A DNA stretch of 59,962 nucleotides. It comes from Pelagibacterales bacterium SAG-MED48. Lineage in GTDB: Bacteria > Pseudomonadota > Alphaproteobacteria > Pelagibacterales > Pelagibacteraceae. The notes beneath the pieces are model-generated. The model was given only the letters and a program-made list of their open reading frames with translations, made no database searches and was not told the DNA's origin. Positions 46,555 to 55,692 of this stretch are shown one piece after another; positions within the stretch are counted from its first letter, which is position 1, and every line of letters begins with the position of its first letter. Position numbers and translations under genes: made by a program. The stretch is from NCBI GenBank assembly GCA_014653375.1, contig JACWEP010000006.1, positions 1-59,962 of the forward strand, given 5' to 3'.

Positions 46555-47679
46555 TTATTTTTTCAAATAATTTAATCTTCCAATAATCTCATCTCTGTCC
46601 ATATAATAACCTTGTAGATGTCTATGTCCTGAGTTTGGATCAAACGCTGTTCTTCCATGTAATATTCTTCTGTTATTGAATGAATAAATATCGCCTGGTC
46701 CTAAACGAAAGTTGACTTGAAATCTTTTGTCATGCAATAGATTTCCAAATCTATGATGGGCTTTGTAAACTTTTTCCATAACATCAGGGTGGCAATCAAG
46801 GACATCCATTGTTGCTACACTAAATCTAATATCATGAAAATCTCCATCTTTGGTTAAACTTATTGCAGGTGCATGAAAATTTCTATGAGACTCTTGTGTG
46901 TAATCCATGTCTCTAAATTTTAAAGGAATATTGACTAAAGTTTCAAAAATTTCATTTTCATTATTTTTTAAATATTCTGCAACAGCAAACCCATCGACCG
47001 CAGATGAGTCTCCTCCATTAGCAGAATTAACTAAACAATGAAGAAATTGATATCCTGGTGGAAGTTCAAACCAAGGTAAATCCATATGATTTCTAAGTGC
47101 GTGCGCTGTATAAGCTGAATTATTTGGTTTTGGAATATTTATAACTTCAAATGGTGTTTTAAAAAAAGTTTCTCTTATATGGCTTATTCTATTTAATAGA
47201 GGAAAAGCAGATTTTTTTTCAACTGGTGCATTTTTAACAATGGCAATACCCTTATGATGTAAAAGTTCTAACCACTTAATTAATCCTTCGTCAGTATCTA
47301 AGATTTCATCATGTTCTATGCAAATTAAATCAAATTCATTTTTTAGATCTTTGTTCCACAAGCTATAAGGAGAAACATATTTAGATTTATTTTTTAATGT
47401 ATAACAATTTTTTCGAAGCCAGCTTGGATCATAATAACTAGTATGATCTCCTTCGCTCCATTGAACTTGAAGAGATCCTGCCTCATCAACTTTAAAATCT
47501 TTTATAGATAAATCTTTCGATACATCTAAGATGTTAAACATTCTATGATGTGAGTCTTTATCATGAGCTGTAGGGCAATTATCTCGAAGCCACATATAAT
47601 TAAACTTACTCTCTTCTCCATCACTCCATTTAATTTTAAGATCTGATCTATCTTTTTCAATTTTTTCAATTTGTGCCAT
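46555..47679 (-). CDS. Gamma-butyrobetaine dioxygenase-like Fe(II)/2-oxoglutarate enzyme
   Basis: A 374-residue protein with an N-terminal DUF971-like domain (MWLRDNCPTAHD near residue 29) and a C-terminal TauD-type double-stranded beta-helix. The iron ligands are in HALRNHMDLPW (His-Met-Asp near residue 198) and the late His of NRRILHGRTAF; the 2-oxoglutarate Arg is in GHRHLQGYY. This architecture is that of gamma-butyrobetaine hydroxylase and trimethyllysine hydroxylase, which act in carnitine synthesis. It lies inside the betaine transporter cluster but on the opposite strand, divergent from proV. Confidence 0.87.
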   Translation of the reverse strand: MAQIEKIEKDRSDLKIKWSDGEESKFNYMWLRDNCPTAHDKDSHHRMFNILDVSKDLSIKDFKVDEAGSLQVQWSEGDHTSYYDPSWLRKNCYTLKNKSKYVSPYSLWNKDLKNEFDLICIEHDEILDTDEGLIKWLELLHHKGIAIVKNAPVEKKSAFPLLNRISHIRETFFKTPFEVINIPKPNNSAYTAHALRNHMDLPWFELPPGYQFLHCLVNSANGGDSSAVDGFAVAEYLKNNENEIFETLVNIPLKFRDMDYTQESHRNFHAPAISLTKDGDFHDIRFSVATMDVLDCHPDVMEKVYKAHHRFGNLLHDKRFQVNFRLGPGDIYSFNNRRILHGRTAFDPNSGHRHLQGYYMDRDEIIGRLNYLKK

Positions 47680-47786
47680 TAGTAGATGATTATTTAAGGA
47701 TTGAAGTTTGTCAATGCAATTTAAAGTTGAATAACTTATTTCTTTCCTTTAATAAATTTTATAGTTTTGTTACAAGTTCTTACAAA

Positions 47787-48809
47787 ATGTCTAAAATAGA
47801 AATCAATAACATCTACAAAATCTTTGGTAATAAGCCTCAATCAATTTTACAAATGGTTAAAGATGGTGCGACTAAAGACGAAATCTTAGAAAATACAGGG
47901 CATACTGTTGGTCTAGATAATGTCTCTTTAAAAATTGAAGAAGGAGAAACTTTCGTTTGCATGGGTCTTTCTGGATCAGGAAAATCTACTCTAATAAGAC
48001 ATCTTAATAGATTAATAGAACCTACCTCTGGAGAAATTTTAGTTGAAGGTACAAATGTTATGTCGTTAAATAAACAAGAATTAATCGAATTTAGAAGACG
48101 TAAAATGAGTATGGTATTTCAGAGGTTTGGTCTTTTTCCTCATAAAACTGTAATTCAAAATGTTGCTTATGGACTTGAAATGAGAGACATATCTCAAGAT
48201 GAAAGAAATAAAATATCTATGGAAAAAATTGAAGCAGTTGGATTAAATGGTTTTGAAAATCAGTATCCAAACCAACTATCAGGAGGAATGCAACAAAGAG
48301 TTGGCCTAGCTAGAGCATTAGCAACAGACTCTGATATTATGTTGATGGATGAAGCCTTTAGTGCCTTAGATCCTTTAATAAGAAGTGATATGCAAAAGCA
48401 GTTACTTTCACTTCAATCAGAATTAAAAAAAACAATAGTATTTATAACACATGATTTAGATGAATCATTGAGGCTTGGTAATCATATTGCAATTTTAAAT
48501 GCTGGCAAATTAGTTCAAGTTGGAACTCCAGTTGATATCGTAATGAATCCAGCAGATGATTATGTTGCTGCGTTTGTAAAAGATGTAAATAGAGCAAAAG
48601 TACTAAAAGCAAAAGTAATTATGACCGACGCTAAAGAAGGACAACCATCTGGAGAAAACAGATTAAAAGTTCATGAAGATGAGTTTTTGGAAGAATTTTT
48701 ACCTAAAATTGTTTTAAAAGATATTGTTGTAGAAGTTGTAGATTCAGCTGGCGATATAAAAGGTTATATTACAAGCAAAGAGTTACAATCTTCTTTGGTT
48801 AAATCATAA
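47787..48809 (+). CDS. proV: Glycine betaine/proline-type ABC transporter ATP-binding protein, ProV-like
   Basis: A 340-residue ATPase. Walker A is GLSGSGKSTL, signature LSGGMQQRVGLARAL, Walker B IMLMDEAFSALDPL. N-terminal KIFGNKPQSILQMVKDGATK is a ProV hallmark. I use the ATG at 47787 and not the in-frame GTG at 47673: the 38 residues in between are unlike any ProV and would overlap the divergent dioxygenase start. The C-terminal regulatory part is shorter than in E. coli ProV. Confidence 0.92.
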   Translation: MSKIEINNIYKIFGNKPQSILQMVKDGATKDEILENTGHTVGLDNVSLKIEEGETFVCMGLSGSGKSTLIRHLNRLIEPTSGEILVEGTNVMSLNKQELIEFRRRKMSMVFQRFGLFPHKTVIQNVAYGLEMRDISQDERNKISMEKIEAVGLNGFENQYPNQLSGGMQQRVGLARALATDSDIMLMDEAFSALDPLIRSDMQKQLLSLQSELKKTIVFITHDLDESLRLGNHIAILNAGKLVQVGTPVDIVMNPADDYVAAFVKDVNRAKVLKAKVIMTDAKEGQPSGENRLKVHEDEFLEEFLPKIVLKDIVVEVVDSAGDIKGYITSKELQSSLVKS

Positions 48810-48850
48810 AACATAAAAAAATTATAACTGTTAGTGTTTATAAAATTTAA

Positions 48851-49633
48851 ATGTCTATTTTAAAAAATAAAAAAATTATAATTTCAGCAGGTGCGTCTGG
48901 AATAGGCTTGGCAACAGCAAAAGTTTGTCTTGCTAGAGGTGCTTACGTTTATCTTTGCGATATAGATAGCAAATCACTTAATAAACTTAACAAACATCCA
49001 TTAAATAATAAAAAATTATTTGCTTATCATTGTGATGCTTCTAATGAATATCAAGTTTCTGATTTTTTTCAAAAAATAAAAATGAAGACAAAAAAAATTG
49101 ATGCTTTAATTAACAATGTTGGAATATCTGGTCCTACAGGATCACTAGAAAAATTAAAATCTAAAGACTGGGAAAATACCTTACATGTCGATGTAAACAG
49201 TCATTTTTATTTTACAAAGAAAGCTATACCTCTAATTAAAAAATCTAAAAATGGGTCAATAGTAAACATTTCTTCAACTGCTGGAATACTTGGTTTTCCA
49301 CTTCGTTCACCTTATGCAGCAAGTAAATGGGCAATTATTGGTGTTACAAAAACTTTAGCAATGGAGCTTGGTAAATTTAATATTAGAGTTAATGCAGTAT
49401 GCCCTGGAACAATTAAAGGTGATAGAATGAAAAGAGTGATAAAAGATAAAGCAAAATTCACTAAAGTATCAACAAAAATAATTGAAAAAGATTTTATTTC
49501 CATGAGTTCAATGAAGCAATGGATCTTAGAAGAAGATATTGGAAAAATGTGCTCTTTTTTAATCTCTGACGACTCAAGTAAAGTTTCTGGACAAGTAATC
49601 TCTGTTGATGGTCACACAGAAAGAAATGATTAA
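48851..49633 (+). CDS. Short-chain dehydrogenase/reductase
   Basis: A 260-residue classical SDR. The cofactor motif is SAGASGIGLATA near the N-terminus, NNVGISG follows, and the catalytic Ser/Tyr/Lys set is in NISSTAGIL and YAASKWAI. The C-terminus has GQVISVDGHTE. Substrate unknown; it follows proV by 41 bases. The end overlaps the convergent hydrolase by four bases. Confidence 0.9.
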   Translation: MSILKNKKIIISAGASGIGLATAKVCLARGAYVYLCDIDSKSLNKLNKHPLNNKKLFAYHCDASNEYQVSDFFQKIKMKTKKIDALINNVGISGPTGSLEKLKSKDWENTLHVDVNSHFYFTKKAIPLIKKSKNGSIVNISSTAGILGFPLRSPYAASKWAIIGVTKTLAMELGKFNIRVNAVCPGTIKGDRMKRVIKDKAKFTKVSTKIIEKDFISMSSMKQWILEEDIGKMCSFLISDDSSKVSGQVISVDGHTERND

Positions 49634-50400
49634 TTTATAAAGCTTAATAAATTATCTGCAACCAAATCTGGAGCTTCAATTAAAAAAGAGTGTTTAACCT
49701 TTGGGATAATTGCTAATTTGGAATTTTCTATCTCATTAGACATTTTTTTATTATGTGAAGGTGAACATCCTCCATCATTTTCGCCAGTCATAAGTAAACA
49801 TGGTTTTTTAATTTCATGAAGCCAATTTATCATTTCAGTTTTTGCATAAATTTTAAAAACATTTATAAATACATCTTTATCAGTATCTATTACTTGATTT
49901 AATCTCCTAGAAACTAAGTCAGGATTTTTCAATATAAATTCATCTGTAAACCATCGCGATGTTAAATTTTCCAATGTTTTTTTAACACCTATTGTTTCAA
50001 GATCATTAATAACCTTCCAAATTTTATTTCTATCATCATCTGATCTAGCTGCTACAGTCGACAACATCCCAACAGACAAAACTCTATCTGGATATTTTCT
50101 TGCATAAGCTGGGGAAATCATTCCTCCCAATGAATGTCCAACAAAATGAGCTTTTTCTATTTTTGTTTTTTCACGAAGTCTCTCTAAATCTGAAACAAGA
50201 CTATCAAGATTAAAGTCTTTGTTTGTTATAGGTGATTTACCATGACCTCTTAAATCATAAGTTATAATTGTAAATTTTTTTGTTAACTTGGGAGTGATAA
50301 GTCGCCAAGCATCCTCAGCAGCACCTACTCCATGTGTTAAAAATATAGCTGGTCCAGATCCTTCAATAGAGTAACTACAATCTATTGCTGTTTCGCTCAT
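49630..50400 (-). CDS. Alpha/beta hydrolase
   Basis: A 256-residue alpha/beta hydrolase. The nucleophile elbow is GHSLGGM (near residue 92), the acid lies in TGENDGGCSP and the His in KVKHSFLIEAP. It resembles enol-lactonase and esterase members. As the last gene of the eight-gene minus operon it may hydrolyse an ester or lactone made by the flavin or Rieske oxygenases. Confidence 0.87.
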   Translation of the reverse strand: MSETAIDCSYSIEGSGPAIFLTHGVGAAEDAWRLITPKLTKKFTIITYDLRGHGKSPITNKDFNLDSLVSDLERLREKTKIEKAHFVGHSLGGMISPAYARKYPDRVLSVGMLSTVAARSDDDRNKIWKVINDLETIGVKKTLENLTSRWFTDEFILKNPDLVSRRLNQVIDTDKDVFINVFKIYAKTEMINWLHEIKKPCLLMTGENDGGCSPSHNKKMSNEIENSKLAIIPKVKHSFLIEAPDLVADNLLSFIN

Positions 50401-50406
50401 TTCTGT

Positions 50407-51441
50407 CTATGCAACTTGAACATTTGATTTTTTAAAATATGGAATAACGTTTTCACCAATTCTTTGCATTGATTGGATTAAATCATTATGTGATTGGCCA
50501 AAACTAGAGCTTAATATAACTTCATCTACTCCTGTCTCTGCGTATACACTTAACTTATCTATCATTTCATTTAATGTACAAATCAAAAGGTTTTCTTTAA
50601 GCTCTTCAAGCGATTGTTCTCTTTTAAGAGGTTCTACGTTTCCTTCTTTTACTTTTCCTGGTCCTGTAAACATATTGTCAAATCTTTTGTAGTATTCATA
50701 AGCCATTTTTATTTTTTCTTTTGCATCATTATCGTCTTTAGCTAAATAAGCCATCCGTTGCATTGATAATTTTAATAATTTTCCTTTTTCTCCAAGAATC
50801 TCACATCCTTCTTTAAATGCGTTTACTCTATTTAAAAGAAGGTCCTTTGTTCCTGATAATACAGTTGATTGCACATGAAAACCTCTGGTAGCAGCGTCTT
50901 TAATGCTTTCTAAATTCATTGCTGCAATCATCATTGGTATAGGATTGCTTATTGGTCTTGGCATGATTGTTAATGGCTCAAAATCATAAAATTTACCCTG
51001 GTAAGATACTTCTTTATTTTTCAATAATAACTGTAAAACATGAAGGGACTCAGTAAATTTTTCTTTTGATGTTTCAATTGGTGTACCTAATCTTTTCATT
51101 TCCCATGGGAAGGCTCCTCTACCTACTCCAAGTATCAGTCTTCCATCTGTTAATATATCTGCTGTAGCTACATCTCCTGCATACGTTCTCATATCATGAA
51201 GTGGTAAAACTACTATTCCGGTTGTAATATTAATTTTTTTTGTAATTGAAGCAATTTTAACTGCCATTTGCAAAGGTGATGGCATCATCAATATATTTAT
51301 TAAGTGATGTTCTGGGATTGATACTGTTGTGTAGCCAAGTTTTTCTGCAATAACACTTTCATTTAACATATTATCAAAGTGAATTTTTGAACCAATATTT
51401 GTATTTGGCATATAACTTGTTAAAAAATGATTAAAATCCAT
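50407..51441 (-). CDS. Luciferase-like (LLM class) flavin-dependent monooxygenase
   Basis: A 344-residue bacterial-luciferase-fold protein. EKLGYTTVSIPEHHLI, GIVVLPLHDMRTYAGDVATADILTDGRLILGVG and PRPISNPIPMMIAA (in parts) match F420/FMN-type LLM oxidoreductases. Such enzymes oxidise substrates such as alkanesulfonates, dimethyl sulfide or amines with reduced flavin. Twelve bases separate it from the carnitine-dehydrogenase-like gene. No flavin reductase is adjacent. Confidence 0.85.
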   Translation of the reverse strand: MDFNHFLTSYMPNTNIGSKIHFDNMLNESVIAEKLGYTTVSIPEHHLINILMMPSPLQMAVKIASITKKINITTGIVVLPLHDMRTYAGDVATADILTDGRLILGVGRGAFPWEMKRLGTPIETSKEKFTESLHVLQLLLKNKEVSYQGKFYDFEPLTIMPRPISNPIPMMIAAMNLESIKDAATRGFHVQSTVLSGTKDLLLNRVNAFKEGCEILGEKGKLLKLSMQRMAYLAKDDNDAKEKIKMAYEYYKRFDNMFTGPGKVKEGNVEPLKREQSLEELKENLLICTLNEMIDKLSVYAETGVDEVILSSSFGQSHNDLIQSMQRIGENVIPYFKKSNVQVA

Positions 51442-51453
51442 AAATTTATTTTA

Positions 51454-52398
51454 CTATTTTCTTATTAAGTTTGTATATTTTTTTCTTAAAATTTGTAACT
51501 CTACCAAATATTCATCTCTTATATTTGAAAGCTTATTAACTGACTTACCTTTTGCTTGTTTTTTTGTACCAGATATTATTCGGTCAGATAATTTCTTTGT
51601 AAGTTTAGGAGCTTTTAATTTAGTCCATGGTAACTTTAATGCTGGTCCAAATTGTTCCAGCATGTGCTTCATACCTGCTTTTCCACCAGCAAGATGAAAA
51701 GTAAGGAATGTACCCATCAATGAATATCTTAGACCAGGGCCATCTTCTATAGATCTATCTAAATTTTCAGTAGTTGCATAACCCTCATTAATAATATGTA
51801 GACCCTCTCTCCAAAGAGCTTCTTGCAATCTATCAGACAAATAACCAGGTAGCTCTTTTTTAAGTAAAATAGGATTCATCGAAATAGATTTATAAAAATT
51901 ATTAGCAATATTCATGTATTTTTTAGATGTTTTTTTTCCTGGAACTATCTCAACTAATGGCAACAAATATACAGGATTAAACGGATGCCCTATAATTCCT
52001 CTTTCTGGATTTTTACATTTTGAATAAATTTTAGTTGGTAGCAGTCCTGAAGAACTTGATGAAATAATTGCATTAGGTTTTGCATATTTGCCAATGATGT
52101 TCATCAATTTAGTTTTTAAGGCATAATTTTCACTTGCACATTCTTGAATAAAATCTGCATCTCTTAAAGTTTCCTCAATAGAAGTAAAATATTTAAAATT
52201 TTTAAGGTTAATTGTTTTTTTATTAAAAAGTTTTTTTACGTAAGGCAAGGTTCTTTTAATTTCAGTTATTAAGCCTTTCTTTAATTTTAAATCTCTATCG
52301 AAAGCATAAACAATTTTGTTGTGTGCCAAACAACGAATAATCCAACCGGCTCCTATTACTCCAGTACCTATTATGGCTACTTTTTTAATTTTTGTCAT
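51454..52398 (-). CDS. L-carnitine dehydrogenase-like 3-hydroxyacyl-CoA dehydrogenase family enzyme
   Basis: A 314-residue NAD-dependent dehydrogenase. VAIIGTGVIGAGWIIRCLAH is the dinucleotide site, GHPFNPVYLLPLVEIVPG carries the catalytic His, and YLSDRLQEALWREGLHIINE with DGPGLRYSLMGTFLTFHLAG matches carnitine dehydrogenases more than fatty-acid HAD enzymes. Carnitine dehydrogenase makes 3-dehydrocarnitine. The BKACE gene at the right edge would supply the next step. A different 3-hydroxy acid remains possible. Confidence 0.8.
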   Translation of the reverse strand: MTKIKKVAIIGTGVIGAGWIIRCLAHNKIVYAFDRDLKLKKGLITEIKRTLPYVKKLFNKKTINLKNFKYFTSIEETLRDADFIQECASENYALKTKLMNIIGKYAKPNAIISSSSSGLLPTKIYSKCKNPERGIIGHPFNPVYLLPLVEIVPGKKTSKKYMNIANNFYKSISMNPILLKKELPGYLSDRLQEALWREGLHIINEGYATTENLDRSIEDGPGLRYSLMGTFLTFHLAGGKAGMKHMLEQFGPALKLPWTKLKAPKLTKKLSDRIISGTKKQAKGKSVNKLSNIRDEYLVELQILRKKYTNLIRK

Positions 52399-52401
52399 TT
52401 T

Positions 52402-53412
52402 TTAATTTAATAATTCTTTAATATTTTTATCTAGTTCTTTTTCAAAATTTATATCATTACCTGGATTAGCGGCACAATGACCAAAAGAAGAGTCAACCGG
52501 TCTTAGAGATGAGCGGGTTATGAATTTACTTTCATATTCATTATCTTTGGTTCTAAAGTAAAGGTCTTGATTGCATGGCATCAAAATTGTTTTTGCTTTT
52601 ATTGATTTTAATGCTTTAATATAATTATTATTATACTTTGGGCCCTTACTTATATCATTTAGTTGCCATGTTTTTAGCTTAGATAGTAAATTATTTGCAT
52701 CCCAGTTTTTAGCATGATCATTTTCCCAATCTTTTAATAATTCTTCAGAATTTTTATAACCCAGTTTTTTGTATAGTTTTTGTCTATAAAAATTTTGAGA
52801 AAAAGCCCATCCAGCATAAACACGGCCAAAAGCTTTTAAGCCTGCTACAGGTTGTTTTTTATAGTTGCCTTTGTTCCAATTTTTATCAGTTGTCAGTGCC
52901 GCTTTAACTCCTTCTAAAAATACGTGATTATGGATTGATGTTTTGGATGAAGCGCAAAAAGGAAGGATAGCTTTTACCATATTTGGATATTGAGCAGCCC
53001 ATTGATAAGATTGGCAACCTGCCATTGACCAGCCAGTTACTAATGCAATTTTTTTTATTTTAAACTTTTCTGTAATAAGCTTATGCTGACAATAAATATT
53101 ATCCCATAATGTTAGAGTTGGAAATTTGGAACCTGATTGGTTTTGTATAGAATTATTTGGTGACGATGAAAAGCCATTTCCAAACATATTTATAGATATA
53201 ATAAAATACTTATTTGGATTTATTGCTCTATTTTTTCCAATAAATCCCTCGTTCCTTAAATGATTTCCCGTATAAAATGTTGGAAGAATAATAACGTTTG
53301 AGGAATTTTTGTTTAATTTACCATAAGTTTTATAGGCTAATTCAGCTGATTTTAAAACTTTTCCAGATAAAAGTTTTATATTTCCTAATTTAAACTTTTC
53401 ATAATTCTTCAT
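52402..53412 (-). CDS. MetX-like alpha/beta hydrolase (homoserine O-acetyltransferase family)
   Basis: A 336-residue alpha/beta hydrolase. The nucleophile elbow is VTGWSMAGCQSYQWA, the acid is in MPCNQDLYF and the His in DSSFGHCAANPG. MetX is the nearest family, but the usual NxLGGC-type substrate patterns are altered and the gene lies within a catabolic operon, so methionine synthesis is doubtful. It could be an esterase or acyl transferase for the betaine pathway. Confidence 0.8.
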   Translation of the reverse strand: MKNYEKFKLGNIKLLSGKVLKSAELAYKTYGKLNKNSSNVIILPTFYTGNHLRNEGFIGKNRAINPNKYFIISINMFGNGFSSSPNNSIQNQSGSKFPTLTLWDNIYCQHKLITEKFKIKKIALVTGWSMAGCQSYQWAAQYPNMVKAILPFCASSKTSIHNHVFLEGVKAALTTDKNWNKGNYKKQPVAGLKAFGRVYAGWAFSQNFYRQKLYKKLGYKNSEELLKDWENDHAKNWDANNLLSKLKTWQLNDISKGPKYNNNYIKALKSIKAKTILMPCNQDLYFRTKDNEYESKFITRSSLRPVDSSFGHCAANPGNDINFEKELDKNIKELLN

Positions 53413-53415
53413 GAA

Positions 53416-54837
53416 TTAGTAAAGTCTTAAGTACTCTTTTACTTCCCAATCCGTCACTGCCTGATGATATCTTTCCCATTCATCATTCTTGTATGCGAGT
53501 AATGATTTTTTCATAACAGATCCTATTACCTCATCTGACAAAGTATCATTTTTAAGAGTCTCTAAGGCCATTAGTAAATTTCTTGGCAATCTTTTAATTC
53601 CAAGTTTTTTAAATTCTTTCTCAGTCATATTGTAAAGATCTTGGTCTGTAGCCTTACCTGGATGAATTTTTTTCTTAATCCCTTCAACAGCAGCTGAAAG
53701 TGTCATTGAAAAAGCCAAATAAACATTCATTGTCATATCTGCAGCTCTATTTTCAATACAATATCTGTTTTGTGGTAATCTAAACTGAGCTGATCTATTA
53801 TTGTGCCCATAAGTAATATTTGTTGGAGCCCAAGTAACAGTGCCTCCTTCAAATCCACCAACTCTTGGTACTAATCCATTATACGAGTTTACTGTTGAAC
53901 ATGTAATTGAAGTTATTGCCTCTGCATGTTTCATTAGTCCACCTACAGCAAACAAAGATTCTTTAGACCATTTATTTCCACCATCAAAAATATTTTTTCC
54001 TTTTTTATCAATCATTGAAAAGTTTATGTGAGCTCCTGATCTCCAATCACCAATTGTTGGCTTCGGCATAAATGTGATGAACATGTTATGTTTTTTAGCA
54101 ACTTCTTTTAAAAGTATACGAAGAAAAACCAATCTGTCAGCCATCTCTAAAAGGTTTGTATAATGAAAATCTAATTCAAATTGAGAATAGGCACCTTCAG
54201 CAACTACATCATGAAGCTTCCAACCTAAACCGTTAAGAATATCTATCAGTTCTTTTAAGAAATGCATTGAATCTAGTGAGTGTTCAACGTCATATCCAAA
54301 AGCCTGGCGTCGTGGTCTAATTCCTTTTATTGGATCTGTATCAATTGCTTTTACTGGATGTCCATTTTCATCATATTTCATTGCAATAAATTCTGGCTCA
54401 ACACCTGCCATACCTATGTATCCAGCATTTTGAGCTTTTTGCATATTACGTTTTAAGGCCTGTCTTGGACAAACATTATAAGGTTTGTCTTCCCAATAAA
54501 GATCTGCAAAAATAATTGCAGTAGATTTGTCCCAAGGACAAATATAAACAGCATCTAAATCTGGTAACATAACTTGATCAGAATCTGCAGGGGTAAGTTC
54601 AGGAACAAATGATATTGAATGAACTGCAAACTGTGGTCCTTTACCTAAACACAAAGGTTCAAAATCTGTCATTGGCACAGGTTTTGATTTTGGAATACCG
54701 TGGAGATCAATCCAGCTTGATAAAACATATTTAACACCAGCATTTTTTAATTTTTTATGAATTGATGGTATTTTTTTTCTATTACGCTCTACTGCATCTT
54801 TAAAATTTTCATAATAAATTTTTTCATTTTTACTCAT
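53416..54837 (-). CDS. Glutamine-synthetase-family protein (GlnT/gamma-glutamylmethylamide synthetase-like)
   Basis: A 473-residue GS-fold ligase. AGVEPEFIAMKYD carries a metal-binding Glu, EGAYSQFELDF more, FMPKPTIGDWRSGAHINFSM is the ATP/glutamate region and NRYCIENRAADM the late Arg/Glu loop. The protein is closer to GlnT and gamma-glutamylmethylamide synthetase than to housekeeping GlnA. The latter joins methylamine to glutamate, which would fit demethylation products made next door. Gamma-glutamylpolyamine synthetase is an alternative. Confidence 0.83.
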   Translation of the reverse strand: MSKNEKIYYENFKDAVERNRKKIPSIHKKLKNAGVKYVLSSWIDLHGIPKSKPVPMTDFEPLCLGKGPQFAVHSISFVPELTPADSDQVMLPDLDAVYICPWDKSTAIIFADLYWEDKPYNVCPRQALKRNMQKAQNAGYIGMAGVEPEFIAMKYDENGHPVKAIDTDPIKGIRPRRQAFGYDVEHSLDSMHFLKELIDILNGLGWKLHDVVAEGAYSQFELDFHYTNLLEMADRLVFLRILLKEVAKKHNMFITFMPKPTIGDWRSGAHINFSMIDKKGKNIFDGGNKWSKESLFAVGGLMKHAEAITSITCSTVNSYNGLVPRVGGFEGGTVTWAPTNITYGHNNRSAQFRLPQNRYCIENRAADMTMNVYLAFSMTLSAAVEGIKKKIHPGKATDQDLYNMTEKEFKKLGIKRLPRNLLMALETLKNDTLSDEVIGSVMKKSLLAYKNDEWERYHQAVTDWEVKEYLRLY

Positions 54838-54859
54838 ATTGATCTCCTCAAATAATTTA

Positions 54860-55255
54860 TTATTGTGGCATATCTTCAGGGTCTATTCCAGGAACAAATG
54901 TTATGCCTGCTTGCTGTTTCCAATCATGTGGGTAAGCAGCATAAAATATTACACATTTCTCATCACATTCATACGCTATATGATTGTCTTTAGGTATATA
55001 AAGTACATCACCTGGATTACAGATATAAGACTGTCCATCGCAAGTTAATCTAAAAGTTCCTTCCATACAGTAAATAATTTCATCACAAGTTAAATCCCAT
55101 GGAACAGAAACTTTATTTAAAAAATTTAATCCACCACACATTGTATTACTTACTTTGCTGGTCACAAACGGTTTAATATAACTTTTGCCAGGTTCTAGAG
55201 TATGAAGTCTATTTTCTATATCTTTAAACTTATATAGCTGGGGTTTTTTTGACAT
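54860..55255 (-). CDS. Cupin domain protein (EutQ-like)
   Basis: A 131-residue single-domain cupin. VPWDLTCDEIIYCMEGTFRL and CNPGDVLYIPKDNHIAYECD are the two cupin motifs, with Glu and His candidates for metal binding. Similar short cupins accompany amine-catabolism operons. It has an unusual number of cysteines (MCGG, TCDE, YCMEG, TCDG, ICNPG, ECDEKC). Enzyme role unknown. Confidence 0.8.
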   Translation of the reverse strand: MSKKPQLYKFKDIENRLHTLEPGKSYIKPFVTSKVSNTMCGGLNFLNKVSVPWDLTCDEIIYCMEGTFRLTCDGQSYICNPGDVLYIPKDNHIAYECDEKCVIFYAAYPHDWKQQAGITFVPGIDPEDMPQ

Positions 55256-55272
55256 TCTTATTTCCTTTCAGT

Positions 55273-55692
55273 TTATACTTTTATTGGTTCGTTTAATTCG
55301 ACTTTGTATCCATCAGGGTCTTCACAAAATGCTATTACTCTAGTTCCATGTTTCATAGGGCCTGGTTTGCGAGTGATATTAACTCCAAGTTTCTCAAGAT
55401 CTTCACAAGCCTTGTAAACATCAGGAGTTTCAATACAAACATGACCCCATCCATTTCCCTTGTCGTAGTCCTCTTTTTGATCCCAATTACAAGTTAATTC
55501 TAAACAAGGCGACTCAGTTTCAAGTCCATATCCAATAAATGCATTTGTAAACTTACCATCAGGATAATCTGTTTTTCTTAAAACTTTCATACCTAAAGTT
55601 TTGCAGTAAAAATTAAAAGATGCTTCTAGATCTTTAACTCTTATCATTGTGTGGGCAAGTCGATATCGTTCTAGATTTATTTCTTTAGACAT
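55273..55692 (-). CDS. gloA: Glyoxalase I (lactoylglutathione lyase) family protein
   Basis: A 139-residue vicinal-oxygen-chelate protein. The metal ligands are His in LAHTMIRVKDL, Glu in PCLELTCNW, His in GWGHVCIET and Glu in GYKVELNEP, as in GloA. Glyoxalase I converts the methylglyoxal-glutathione hemithioacetal. Here it overlaps the Rieske gene by eight bases, so detoxification of an aldehyde from oxidative demethylation is a possible role. Confidence 0.9.
   Translation of the reverse strand: MSKEINLERYRLAHTMIRVKDLEASFNFYCKTLGMKVLRKTDYPDGKFTNAFIGYGLETESPCLELTCNWDQKEDYDKGNGWGHVCIETPDVYKACEDLEKLGVNITRKPGPMKHGTRVIAFCEDPDGYKVELNEPIKV

Noticed and set aside
47673-47786. GTG start extending ProV by 38 residues
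   Set aside because: The extension has no ProV similarity, overlaps the divergent dioxygenase start, and the ATG at 47787 begins the conserved N-terminus.
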